Positions 25,080-32,506 of a stretch of 64,000 nucleotides of DNA are shown here, in pieces; positions within the stretch are counted from its first letter, which is position 1; each line of letters opens with the position of its first letter. This DNA comes from Bacteroidaceae bacterium. Its GTDB lineage: Bacteria; Bacteroidota; Bacteroidia; Bacteroidales; Bacteroidaceae. The notes beneath the pieces are model-generated. The model did no database searches and was not told the DNA's origin. It was given only the letters and a program-made list of their open reading frames with translations. A program made the position numbers and the translations under genes. Where the stretch lies: contig CAAGGT010000255.1 in assembly GCA_900769465.1 (NCBI GenBank), positions 1 to 64,000 of the forward strand. Direction: 5' to 3'.

Positions 25080-27494
25080 ATGAAATTATCTGAGCTGAAA
25101 AACGGTGAGACTGCGGTCATTGTGCGCCTGTCGGGGCACGGCGGATTCCGCAAACGCATAATGGAGATGGGATTCATTCGTGGAGAGAAGGTTACATCGG
25201 TACTTGACTCCCCAATGCACGACCCCATCAAATACAACGTTATGGGTTATGAGGTACTACTACGCCGTAACGAAGCTGCAATGATTGAGGTGCTACCCGA
25301 GGAGGATGCCAAACGCGAACTCGCACCGGCACCCACTTATAACTGCATACCGTTGTGCGACAGCTGCACCGGATGCAACGGGCAGTGCGCCACGGCATAC
25401 AACAATGCCACCGAGAGAAGGAATGTAATCAATGTAGCTCTGGTGGGAAACCCCAACAGCGGCAAGACATCCATCTTCAACGCTCTGGCAAACAAGAACG
25501 AGCACGTGGGTAACTATAGTGGCGTGACGGTAGATGCCAAGACCGGAAGTTTCAACTACAAAGGCTACCGCATTAACCTCACAGACCTGCCCGGAACATA
25601 CTCCATAGCAGCATATTCGCCCGAGGAGATATATGTGCGCCGCCACCTGTTCGAGCAGATGCCCGACATCATCATAAATTCAGTGGTGGCATCTAACCTT
25701 GAGCGCAACCTCTACCTTACAACAGAGCTTATTGATATGAACATACGCTCGGTTGTTGCACTGAATATGTACGACGAGTTGCTTGCAAAGGGAGCCGAGG
25801 TTGACTATGTACATCTGGGAGCAATGATGGGAGTGCCAATGATACCCACGGTTGCACGCAACAACAAGGGACTCGACAAGTTGCTTGACACAGTGATTGA
25901 ACTGTTCGAGGGCAAGAACAATACCATACGCCACATACACATCAACTATGGAAGCATCATCGAGGAACAGATTGCTCCGTTGTCGGCCGCAATGCACAAG
26001 GCTGATGACCTGCCGCAACAGTTCCCCGTGCGTTACTGGGCGCTGAAACTCCTTGAAAAGGACAAGGAGGCACTACGCGACCTCGGCAATTGCCTTGAGC
26101 TGCCAAGATGGAAGGGGATGGCCCAGGAGGCTGCAAGGAAAATCCAGTCACAAATGGGTGTGGATGCCGAGACAGCCATAAACGGAGCAAAGTATGGTTT
26201 CATCAACGGCGCACTCCAGGAGACATACCGGCCGGGCGAAAAGGATACACACAAGAACACACGTCGCATTGACCGTCTTGTGGCAAATCGTTGGCTCGGT
26301 TTCCCTATATTCATATTTGTGATGTGGGCAATGTTCAGTTCGGTATTCCTGCTTGGGGCATATCCCCAGGAGTGGATTGAAAAGCTGTTCACCTTGCTTG
26401 GTGAAGTGGCTGCCGACATCATCCCACAAGGCGCACTGCAGGACCTTGTTGTAAACGGCATAATCAGTGGCATCGGCAGTGTTGCGGTGTTCATTCCACA
26501 GATTCTTATATTGTACCTTTTCATCTCCCTGATGGAGGATTCGGGATATATGGCACGCGCGGCATTCATTATGGACAGGCTGATGCACAAGATGGGACTG
26601 CACGGCAAGTCGTTCATCCCGATGCTTATGGGATTCGGTTGCAACGTGCCTGCAATAATGGCTACACGCACCATTGAGAGCCGCAGCAGCCGCATAATAA
26701 CAGTACTGATTACACCATTCATGTCGTGTAGCGCACGCCTGCCGGTGCTAATACTGTTCACCGGTGCGTTCTTCCCCAAGCACGCGGCACTGGTGCTTAT
26801 GGGGCTTTATCTGCTTGGAATAGCCGTTGCCATAGCCACCGCACGTCTGCTTCGACTTACAAAGTTCCACAAGGACGAGACACCGTTCGTTATGGAGCTG
26901 CCACCCTACCGTTGGCCGACACAGCGTGCCACACTGCGCCACATGTGGGAAAAGTGCGCGCAGTACATAAAGAAGATTGGAACGGTCATTCTGCTATCGA
27001 CTGTTGTCATATGGTTCCTGAGCTACTACCCGAGGCCCGAGGAGGCTGAAAGGTTAAATGTGAAAGGTGAAAGTTTTCAGCAGATTGCCGAGGAGGAAAC
27101 CATCAGCGGCATTAACGAGAACTCATTCATTGCCATGCTTGGACACGCTGTGGAGCCCGTGCTTGCACCCATTGGCCAGAACTGGCGTTCAGGCATTGCC
27201 CTGATAACCAGCATACCGGCCAAAGAACTTGTAGTGAGTACACTGGGAGTACTATACAGCAGCGACTCCGATGAAAGCATAATAGAGGACCTGAAGGAAT
27301 CAGGGGACTTCACCCCGCGCTCGGCGGCAGCATTCCTTGTGTTCATACTGCTGTTCTTCCCCTGCATAGCAACCATTGCAGCAATAGCAAATGAAACCGG
27401 GAGCAAGCTATGGGCACTGTTCTCAATATTATACAACACCGCAGTGGCGTGGGTGGCCGCATACATAGTCTATGTCATTGGCGGTCTATTATAA
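25080..27494 (+). CDS. feoAB: Fused ferrous iron transport protein FeoA-FeoB
   Basis: Protein of 804 aa. Residues 1-75 form the SH3-like FeoA domain (MKLSELKNGETAVIVRLSGH, then FIRGEKVTSV). A Cys-rich linker follows (Cys89, 93, 96, 99, 103). The FeoB G domain has G1 GNPNSGKT (123-130), G3 DLPGTYS (169-175) and G4-like NMYD. The membrane core carries the FeoB signatures MLMGFGCNVPAIMATRTIE, TPFMSCSARLPV and SIPAKELVVSTLGVLY. It imports Fe(II) across the inner membrane. A short insert (ERLNVKGESF) lies in the periplasmic loop. The hemerythrin gene begins 16 nt downstream, in the same transcript. Confidence 0.96.
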   Translation: MKLSELKNGETAVIVRLSGHGGFRKRIMEMGFIRGEKVTSVLDSPMHDPIKYNVMGYEVLLRRNEAAMIEVLPEEDAKRELAPAPTYNCIPLCDSCTGCNGQCATAYNNATERRNVINVALVGNPNSGKTSIFNALANKNEHVGNYSGVTVDAKTGSFNYKGYRINLTDLPGTYSIAAYSPEEIYVRRHLFEQMPDIIINSVVASNLERNLYLTTELIDMNIRSVVALNMYDELLAKGAEVDYVHLGAMMGVPMIPTVARNNKGLDKLLDTVIELFEGKNNTIRHIHINYGSIIEEQIAPLSAAMHKADDLPQQFPVRYWALKLLEKDKEALRDLGNCLELPRWKGMAQEAARKIQSQMGVDAETAINGAKYGFINGALQETYRPGEKDTHKNTRRIDRLVANRWLGFPIFIFVMWAMFSSVFLLGAYPQEWIEKLFTLLGEVAADIIPQGALQDLVVNGIISGIGSVAVFIPQILILYLFISLMEDSGYMARAAFIMDRLMHKMGLHGKSFIPMLMGFGCNVPAIMATRTIESRSSRIITVLITPFMSCSARLPVLILFTGAFFPKHAALVLMGLYLLGIAVAIATARLLRLTKFHKDETPFVMELPPYRWPTQRATLRHMWEKCAQYIKKIGTVILLSTVVIWFLSYYPRPEEAERLNVKGESFQQIAEEETISGINENSFIAMLGHAVEPVLAPIGQNWRSGIALITSIPAKELVVSTLGVLYSSDSDESIIEDLKESGDFTPRSAAAFLVFILLFFPCIATIAAIANETGSKLWALFSILYNTAVAWVAAYIVYVIGGLL

Positions 27495-27510
27495 CAACTA
27501 AAAAACAACA

Positions 27511-28212
27511 ATGATGAACCGGAACACGACAATATACAACCGACGGATGAAGATGGCCGACCTTGTGGCGAGCGATATGAGCCTGCTGTCAATACTGCAA
27601 CGTCTGGACATAGCGCTTGGATTCGGCGAAGCCACCGTTGCCGATGTGTGCGCACAGCACGGCATCTCGGCCGACCTTTTCCTGATGATATGCAACATCT
27701 ACTCCTTCCGCGACTACAGACCACAAATAGAGACACTCACCGACGATGACATAAGGAGCATAACCACCTACCTGCGTGCATCGCACAAGTTCTACTCCAC
27801 CATATGTTTACCGGCGCTCCACAACAACATACACAGGATGGTCAAGGAACTCGACGAGATAAGCCGTAAGCTAATTGACAAGTTCTACGACGATTATGAC
27901 AACGAGGTAACAAGCCATTTCCAATATGAGGAAGAAGTGGTGTTCCCGTACATAGAGAAACTGCTCAACGACAAGAAAGGCGGCGAATTCCGCATTTCGC
28001 TGTTCGGACACAGCCACGGAAACGTGAACGAAAAGCTCACCGACTTGAGTAACATCATAATAAAATACCTCAACAAGGAGTACACATCACAGTTGAGGTT
28101 CGAGATTCTCAGCGATATACACAGCATTGGTAATGACCTTTTGAAGCACTCCGACATTGAGAACAGGCTACTTGTTCCATTGGTGGGAAAAATTGAACAA
28201 CGCTATGAGTAA
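27511..28212 (+). CDS. Hemerythrin-domain di-iron protein (RIC/YtfE-like)
   Basis: Protein of 233 aa. An N-terminal ScdA_N-like helical region (about 25-65, GFGEATVADVCAQHGISADL) precedes a hemerythrin four-helix bundle. Candidate iron ligands His92, His136, Glu140, His167 or His169, His213 and Glu217 keep nearly the spacing of E. coli YtfE (84, 129, 133, 160, 204, 208). Such proteins repair or supply iron to damaged Fe-S clusters under nitrosative and oxidative stress. It lies between feoAB and a LuxR regulator, whose start overlaps its stop (ATGAGTAA). The first or second ATG may be used. Confidence 0.85.
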   Translation: MMNRNTTIYNRRMKMADLVASDMSLLSILQRLDIALGFGEATVADVCAQHGISADLFLMICNIYSFRDYRPQIETLTDDDIRSITTYLRASHKFYSTICLPALHNNIHRMVKELDEISRKLIDKFYDDYDNEVTSHFQYEEEVVFPYIEKLLNDKKGGEFRISLFGHSHGNVNEKLTDLSNIIIKYLNKEYTSQLRFEILSDIHSIGNDLLKHSDIENRLLVPLVGKIEQRYE

Positions 28213-28798
28213 GGAAGGCAAATACAAGGTAGTACTCATTGAACCTTCGGAGATTATAGCCACAGGCATTGCCGCTATAATAAACGGGAACCCACAATTC
28301 TGTGTCGCGCAGACACTGAACTCCCCGTCATACTACAACTCGAACGACAGCCTTGTTGACATTGTGGTGATAAACCCCACAGTCGTGGACTATAACGACA
28401 GGCTCGACATACGTTCCTGGCTAGGTGCGGGCAACACAGCCCTTGTGGCGCTCACATACAGCAACTACGAGGAGAACGTGCTTCGCCAGTACGACGAGTG
28501 CATAGGCATATACGACAATGCGGCACGTATAATACAGAAACTACGCAACGCCATTGACGAGAACAGCAAGAACCCAAAGAACGACCTCAACGAACTCTCC
28601 TCGCGCGAAAAGGACATACTTGCAGCCGTTGCAATGGGAAAGACAAACAAGGAGATTGCCGACGAGTTCAACATCTCCATATACACAGTAATATCCCACC
28701 GCCGCAACATATCGCAGAAACTGGGAATAAACTCAATTCCGGGACTCACCGTCTATGCGATAATGAACAAGTTGGTGGACATCTCCGATTTCAACTGA
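28205..28798 (+). CDS. LuxR-family regulator with degenerate receiver domain
   Basis: Protein of 197 aa. Residues 1-115 look like a response-regulator receiver (YKVVLIEPSEIIATGIAAII), but the phosphoacceptor strand reads VDIVVINPT, with Asn where Asp is expected, and the N-terminal acidic pair is incomplete. A typical LuxR HTH follows (about 130-190: LSSREKDILAAVAMGKTNKE, TVISHRRNISQKLGI). It probably works without phosphorylation, perhaps by sensing through its hemerythrin partner, with which it overlaps by 8 nt. The frame extends upstream to 28157 but that part lies in the hemerythrin gene. Confidence 0.88.
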   Translation: MSKEGKYKVVLIEPSEIIATGIAAIINGNPQFCVAQTLNSPSYYNSNDSLVDIVVINPTVVDYNDRLDIRSWLGAGNTALVALTYSNYEENVLRQYDECIGIYDNAARIIQKLRNAIDENSKNPKNDLNELSSREKDILAAVAMGKTNKEIADEFNISIYTVISHRRNISQKLGINSIPGLTVYAIMNKLVDISDFN

Positions 28799-28805
28799 AC
28801 AGATT

Positions 28806-29273
28806 ATGGCCGAGGAATTACATATAGCACAAGGCGGCAAGGAGGAGAAATATGCCCTGCTGTACAGGCAGATAGCAGCCGTTGCAGAGAGCGAGAAGGA
28901 TTCCATTGCGAACATGGCGAATGTTGCCGCAATGATACACCACACATTCGGGTTCTGGTGGACAGGGTTCTACCGCGTTGTTGACGACGAACTCGTTTTG
29001 GGCCCATTCCAGGGGCCGCTTGCGTGCAGCCGCATTGCCTATGGGCGCGGAGTGTGCGGCAGTGCGTGGAAACAGGAGCAGACACTGGTGGTACCCGACG
29101 TGGAATGTTTCCCCGGGCACATAGCCTGCAGCAGTGAATCAAAAAGCGAGATTGTTGTACCACTATTCAAGGACGGCAACGTTGTTGCGGTGCTTGACAT
29201 TGACAGTGAGCATCTTGCCACATTCGACAACATTGACAAACTGTGGCTTGAGAGAATTGTAGAGCTTCTATAA
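28806..29273 (+). CDS. msrC: Free methionine-(R)-sulfoxide reductase (GAF fold)
   Basis: Protein of 155 aa, a GAF-domain enzyme that reduces free Met-R-sulfoxide. Three catalytic cysteines Cys74 (LACSRI), Cys84 (GVCGSA) and Cys108 (HIACSS) have the same spacing (10 and 24) as Cys84/94/118 of the E. coli enzyme; GFWWTGFYRVVDDELVLGPF and VLDIDSEHLATFD complete the family signature. Last gene after feoAB, hemerythrin and LuxR, fitting an oxidative stress function of the block. Starts 7 nt after the regulator. Confidence 0.92.
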   Translation: MAEELHIAQGGKEEKYALLYRQIAAVAESEKDSIANMANVAAMIHHTFGFWWTGFYRVVDDELVLGPFQGPLACSRIAYGRGVCGSAWKQEQTLVVPDVECFPGHIACSSESKSEIVVPLFKDGNVVAVLDIDSEHLATFDNIDKLWLERIVELL

Positions 29274-29307
29274 CAGCACCCGCTTGGGCATAAAGCATAA
29301 AGCATAA

Positions 29308-29349
29308 AAAAAAACAGACCTCATCAGCAATGATGAGGTCTGTTTTTTT
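29308..29349. terminator. Bidirectional terminator between msrC and the DUF805 gene
   Basis: A 19-bp perfect stem (29308-29326 with 29331-29349, GCAA loop) has A and T runs on its outer ends and sits between convergent genes. Confidence 0.9.
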
Positions 29350-29357
29350 GTCAATTG

Positions 29358-29870
29358 TTATGCGTTTGGATTTGGACCATATTCGTTAGCATTCTCGTTA
29401 CTCTTCTCTACAAGGAAGATAATAACGATAATCCAACCCACGAGTGGAATAAGGCCGAAGAGCAGATTCCAACCGCTGCGGCCTGTATCGTGCAGACGAC
29501 GTACACCTACTGCCAAAGTAGGAACCAACATAGCCAAAGAAATCAACCAGCCAAGAACGGGAATCCACGCAAGAAAACAAGTAAGGAGATTAAAGAGATA
29601 CCAGTACCAGTATTCTGAACGGTTTGCTCTGCCTTCGAATGTCGCATACTTGTTGAAACAGGTCTTGATGGCACCTACAAAAGAGTCCACACACTCCGAT
29701 GCATCAGTACCTTTTACCTTGCAACCGCACTTGAGACACACAACAGCATTAGGATCGTGTGTTGCACCACAATTGGAGCAATATCTGTTACCATAACCGG
29801 CTTTTACGCCACAACTCAAACATACTGCAGCTCTCGGATCCATAGCTGCACCACAATTCTTACAAAACAT
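29358..29870 (-). CDS. DUF805 membrane protein with two N-terminal zinc ribbons
   Basis: Protein of 170 aa. Residues 1-50 hold two CxxC-x10-CxxC zinc ribbons (Cys3, 6, 17, 20 and Cys31, 34, 45, 48). After a linker comes DUF805 (about 65-165): FNKYATFEGRANRSEYWYWY, then three or four membrane helices with VGVRRLHDTGRSGWNLLFGL. DUF805 proteins are small inner-membrane proteins of unknown function. The cytoplasmic ribbons may bind protein or RNA. Single gene with its own -7 box at 29900-29907. Confidence 0.88.
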   Translation of the reverse strand: MFCKNCGAAMDPRAAVCLSCGVKAGYGNRYCSNCGATHDPNAVVCLKCGCKVKGTDASECVDSFVGAIKTCFNKYATFEGRANRSEYWYWYLFNLLTCFLAWIPVLGWLISLAMLVPTLAVGVRRLHDTGRSGWNLLFGLIPLVGWIIVIIFLVEKSNENANEYGPNPNA

Positions 29871-29899
29871 ATTATATAAAGTTTAAGATTTAACTTTGA

Positions 29900-29907
29900 C
29901 AAATATA
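29900..29907 (-). promoter_or_regulatory. -7 box of the DUF805 gene
   Basis: The minus strand reads TATATTTG (TAnnTTTG), 29 nt before the start codon at 29870. Confidence 0.5.
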
Positions 29908-29991
29908 CTATAATTATTGATAAATAATCCTAAATGAAGACAAAAAAAGAAAAGATTGTGTGTAACCCGTCAATCCCCCCAAAAGTGGGTA

Positions 29992-30360
29992 TCAGTCATT
30001 CCTGCCGAGTGTCCTGTAGCTCAAGATATGGATGCTCACGCCCAAGGCAATGGCTATGAAAACAAGAGTCATCCACCACTCCCGGGCAACAAAGAATGCA
30101 CAATAGAGCAATGTTGCCCAAACCATTGTCACCGATACAATCTTCACACGCAACGGCAGCGCTTTGTGTTCCCTGAAGTTCCTAATGTATGGCCCCAGGT
30201 GCCTGTGCGACATAAGCCACGCGTACAGCCTTTGCGAGCTGCGCATATAGAGTGCCGCCGACAACAAAAGAAACGGCGTAGTAGGCAACACAGGCAGGAA
30301 AATGCCCATAATACCCAACACCAGCGACACGCTGCCCAAAAATGCAAGTAGCAACTTCAT
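29992..30360 (-). CDS. DUF454 (YbaN family) inner membrane protein
   Basis: Protein of 122 aa with the YbaN signature in its first half (LGIMGIFLPVLPTTPFLLLSAALYMRSS) and GPYIRNFREHKALPLRVKI in the middle, plus three or four membrane helices. Role unknown. The -7 box TACCTTCG (complement of 30385-30392) lies 24 nt upstream. It faces the next gene divergently. Confidence 0.88.
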   Translation of the reverse strand: MKLLLAFLGSVSLVLGIMGIFLPVLPTTPFLLLSAALYMRSSQRLYAWLMSHRHLGPYIRNFREHKALPLRVKIVSVTMVWATLLYCAFFVAREWWMTLVFIAIALGVSIHILSYRTLGRND

Positions 30361-30384
30361 CTATATACTCATCCTTTTCTTGCG

Positions 30385-30392
30385 CGAAGGTA
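30385..30392 (-). promoter_or_regulatory. -7 box of the DUF454 gene
   Basis: The minus strand reads TACCTTCG (TAnnTTCG type) 24 nt before the start codon. Confidence 0.45.
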
Positions 30393-30528
30393 CAAAAAAA
30401 ATGTACAACGGAAAGCAGCGAGCGGTGATGAGTGAATATTTTTCTCTAAAAAAACTTTTTTAATAATATTTTTTTGTACATTGCAGACGATAAAAGAAAC
30501 ATTGTCTAACCTTAAACTCCCATCAGCT

Positions 30529-31032
30529 ATGAAAAAGTTTATGTTTCTATTAACGGTTATTTTATTATCAGGGGTTGGAACAGGCTACGCACAAGATGTA
30601 AAGACAGGACCCGATGTGGGACCACTTGTAGGAATGTGGCAATATGTAGAGGAGGTTAGGACAACAGACGGAGAGAAGGCCTACATAGGCAAGCAGATTT
30701 TCAAGACCATCACCGAGGAGAACACCTATTTTGTAATTCTTGGCGTGAACATCCCAATCAAAGAGTCCGAAAATGCAGAATGCAAGAGAAGTACACTGGC
30801 CTTCATAACCCAACAGGGCGAGATTGAGATGAAGGAAGACAACACTTACCTTGAGTACATAAACAACCACTACCTTGACAAGAGCCTCAACAACACAATC
30901 TCCAACCTGCGCTACAGGTTCAGCGAAGAGAACAAGAATATCCTTTACGTCGAATACAACCTCAACGGTGCCGACAACGACAACTGGATAAGTGAAATTT
31001 GGATGCGTGTCATTCCTTTAGGAGCAAAATAG
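30529..31032 (+). CDS. Secreted lipocalin-like protein (DUF4488-type)
   Basis: Protein of 167 aa with a signal peptide (about 1-21, GTGYAQ). The mature part begins with VGPLVGMWQYVEEVRTTDG, the G-x-W start of Bacteroidetes lipocalin-like barrels, and ends NDNWISEIWMRVIPLG; strands alternate throughout. It resembles DUF4488 proteins. Ligand unknown. I take the ATG at 30529 because it begins the signal peptide; an in-frame TTG at 30481 lies in the leader. A terminator follows immediately. Confidence 0.7.
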   Translation: MKKFMFLLTVILLSGVGTGYAQDVKTGPDVGPLVGMWQYVEEVRTTDGEKAYIGKQIFKTITEENTYFVILGVNIPIKESENAECKRSTLAFITQQGEIEMKEDNTYLEYINNHYLDKSLNNTISNLRYRFSEENKNILYVEYNLNGADNDNWISEIWMRVIPLGAK

Positions 31033-31041
31033 CCCATATAC

Positions 31042-31076
31042 AAGAATCCTCGGAATTCCGAGGATTCTTTATTTTT
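31042..31076 (+). terminator. Terminator after the lipocalin-like gene
   Basis: A 12-bp stem (31042-31053 with 31058-31069) has a self-complementary AATT centre, followed by TATTTTT. It overlaps the stop codon of the convergent minus-strand gene. Confidence 0.85.
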
Positions 31077-31785
31077 CTCTCATCTGCAGCACCAGCACAA
31101 ACAGGAAGGGCAACAGATACAAGAGTGTAGAGAAGAGTTCCCATGGAATGATGCCAATATCCCTTACACCGGCATATTGCAGGCAGGGGACAATACCCGA
31201 TGCCGGTAACAACGCCATCATGGCCGGAATGAAAAGGGCAAAATACCTGCCGGTTGAAGCCGCAATATCCATTACAGAGCTGTAGCTGCCATAGATAAAA
31301 CCATATATCAACGACACGAACAAGGCACCGATGAAAAGCAGGAGCGCCCATCCCTGCAGCAATGGCGAAAGAGCCGGTTCTTCAGTCACTCCACTCAACA
31401 CATTCCACGGTGCTACCGACGACATATAAAGCAGCAGCAGGTAACATACGGCAGCGATGAGCGAGAAGATAAGGGCGTGCGACTCCGACACTGTAAGACG
31501 GCGAAGGCGCAGAAGACGCCACATAACCTTTATCAGCCCCGAGCCACGCAAGAGTCCATATGTTGCGACAAGCATCATCACTGTAGCCCACGGCAAGGCA
31601 TCAATAGACGGCAATGCCGTACGCAACGCCCAACGCACACCGGCAGCACTCACCAATGACGACGACGAGAGAGCCTGGCCCGAGAAGAGCTGTACCACAT
31701 CGACGAAGAAAGCCCCCACCCATACCATGAGCAAAAGGAACAGATAGACGGGAAGAGGATAATAATATGCCCTGTTATTATTCAT
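31069..31785 (-). CDS. Uncharacterised multi-pass membrane protein
   Basis: Protein of 238 aa with about six predicted membrane helices (for example LPVYLFLLLMVWVGAFFVDV, ALIFSLIAAVCYLLLLYM, LLFIGALFVSLIYGFIYG, LLYLLPFLFVLVLQ). No family recognised with confidence. I choose the ATG at 31785, which overlaps the response regulator stop (ATGAATAA); a start at 31806 is also possible. Third gene of the kinase/regulator unit, so it may be a signal input, a target, or an accessory membrane component of that system. Confidence 0.7.
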   Translation of the reverse strand: MNNNRAYYYPLPVYLFLLLMVWVGAFFVDVVQLFSGQALSSSSLVSAAGVRWALRTALPSIDALPWATVMMLVATYGLLRGSGLIKVMWRLLRLRRLTVSESHALIFSLIAAVCYLLLLYMSSVAPWNVLSGVTEEPALSPLLQGWALLLFIGALFVSLIYGFIYGSYSSVMDIAASTGRYFALFIPAMMALLPASGIVPCLQYAGVRDIGIIPWELFSTLLYLLPFLFVLVLQMREK

Positions 31786-32500
31786 CGGCTTCAAGATTTT
31801 CAACATCTATTATATGCAGTTCAATGGCACGCACCACAAGACGTGTTACATTAATGCCACGCTGCTCACAATCGGGAAAAAGACGTGCTACGAGGTCGGC
31901 CTGGCGCTTCTCGAGCGACTTGACACCAAATGGCATAGTCTTGAGCGAGGAAACCATTTCCTTGGTATATCCCAAAGCCAGATGGCGCAGGAAACACTCG
32001 TCGTAGCGGTCTATCTCGTAGTGTATCAGTGATTTTTGGCGAGCCACCTCGCGGTTCACATTCTCGCGGAAACGCTCTACCAGTTTCTCAAGCACCGGTT
32101 GGTTGAAGACATTGCGTTTTCCTGCCATCACATTGTATATCTCGTGCTTTGTAAGCAGTTCGCCGGTCTTCAGCGTTATGCCGTCTGCTCCCGCATCAAG
32201 CACATCAACCCACAGCTTTTCATTGAGTAGCTCACCGGTAAAGACAAGCACCTTCATTTGCGGATGCTCCCTCTTCATCCTTGCACATATCTCCACTCCC
32301 ACTGTCGTGGAACCTCCCAACCCCAGGTCGAGCAGGAGCAAATCGGGCGCTGCGCGCTTGAGAACCTCGTCAAGTTCGTTCTCGTTCGATGCCACTCCTA
32401 TCACATCGGCCTCGGGCAACTCGGTACGGAAAATCTCTTCGGTACCTTTGAGTTCGAGCCTTGCATCCTCAACTATTACAACACTGAATCTTTCTATCAT
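31778..32500 (-). CDS. Response regulator with unusual C-terminal output domain
   Basis: Protein of 240 aa. The receiver (1-125) has all key residues: acidic pair Glu11-Asp12, phosphoacceptor Asp58 in DLLLLDLGLGG, Thr88 in VFTGE and Lys111. The C-terminal 100 residues are helical and end with a possible helix-turn-helix (LGYTKEMVSSLKTMPFGVKS) that resembles LuxR/DUF5932-like output domains of Bacteroidetes regulators. Cognate partner of the double kinase, whose stop lies 6 nt upstream. Confidence 0.85.
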   Translation of the reverse strand: MIERFSVVIVEDARLELKGTEEIFRTELPEADVIGVASNENELDEVLKRAAPDLLLLDLGLGGSTTVGVEICARMKREHPQMKVLVFTGELLNEKLWVDVLDAGADGITLKTGELLTKHEIYNVMAGKRNVFNQPVLEKLVERFRENVNREVARQKSLIHYEIDRYDECFLRHLALGYTKEMVSSLKTMPFGVKSLEKRQADLVARLFPDCEQRGINVTRLVVRAIELHIIDVENLEADE

Positions 32501-32506
32501 AACAAA

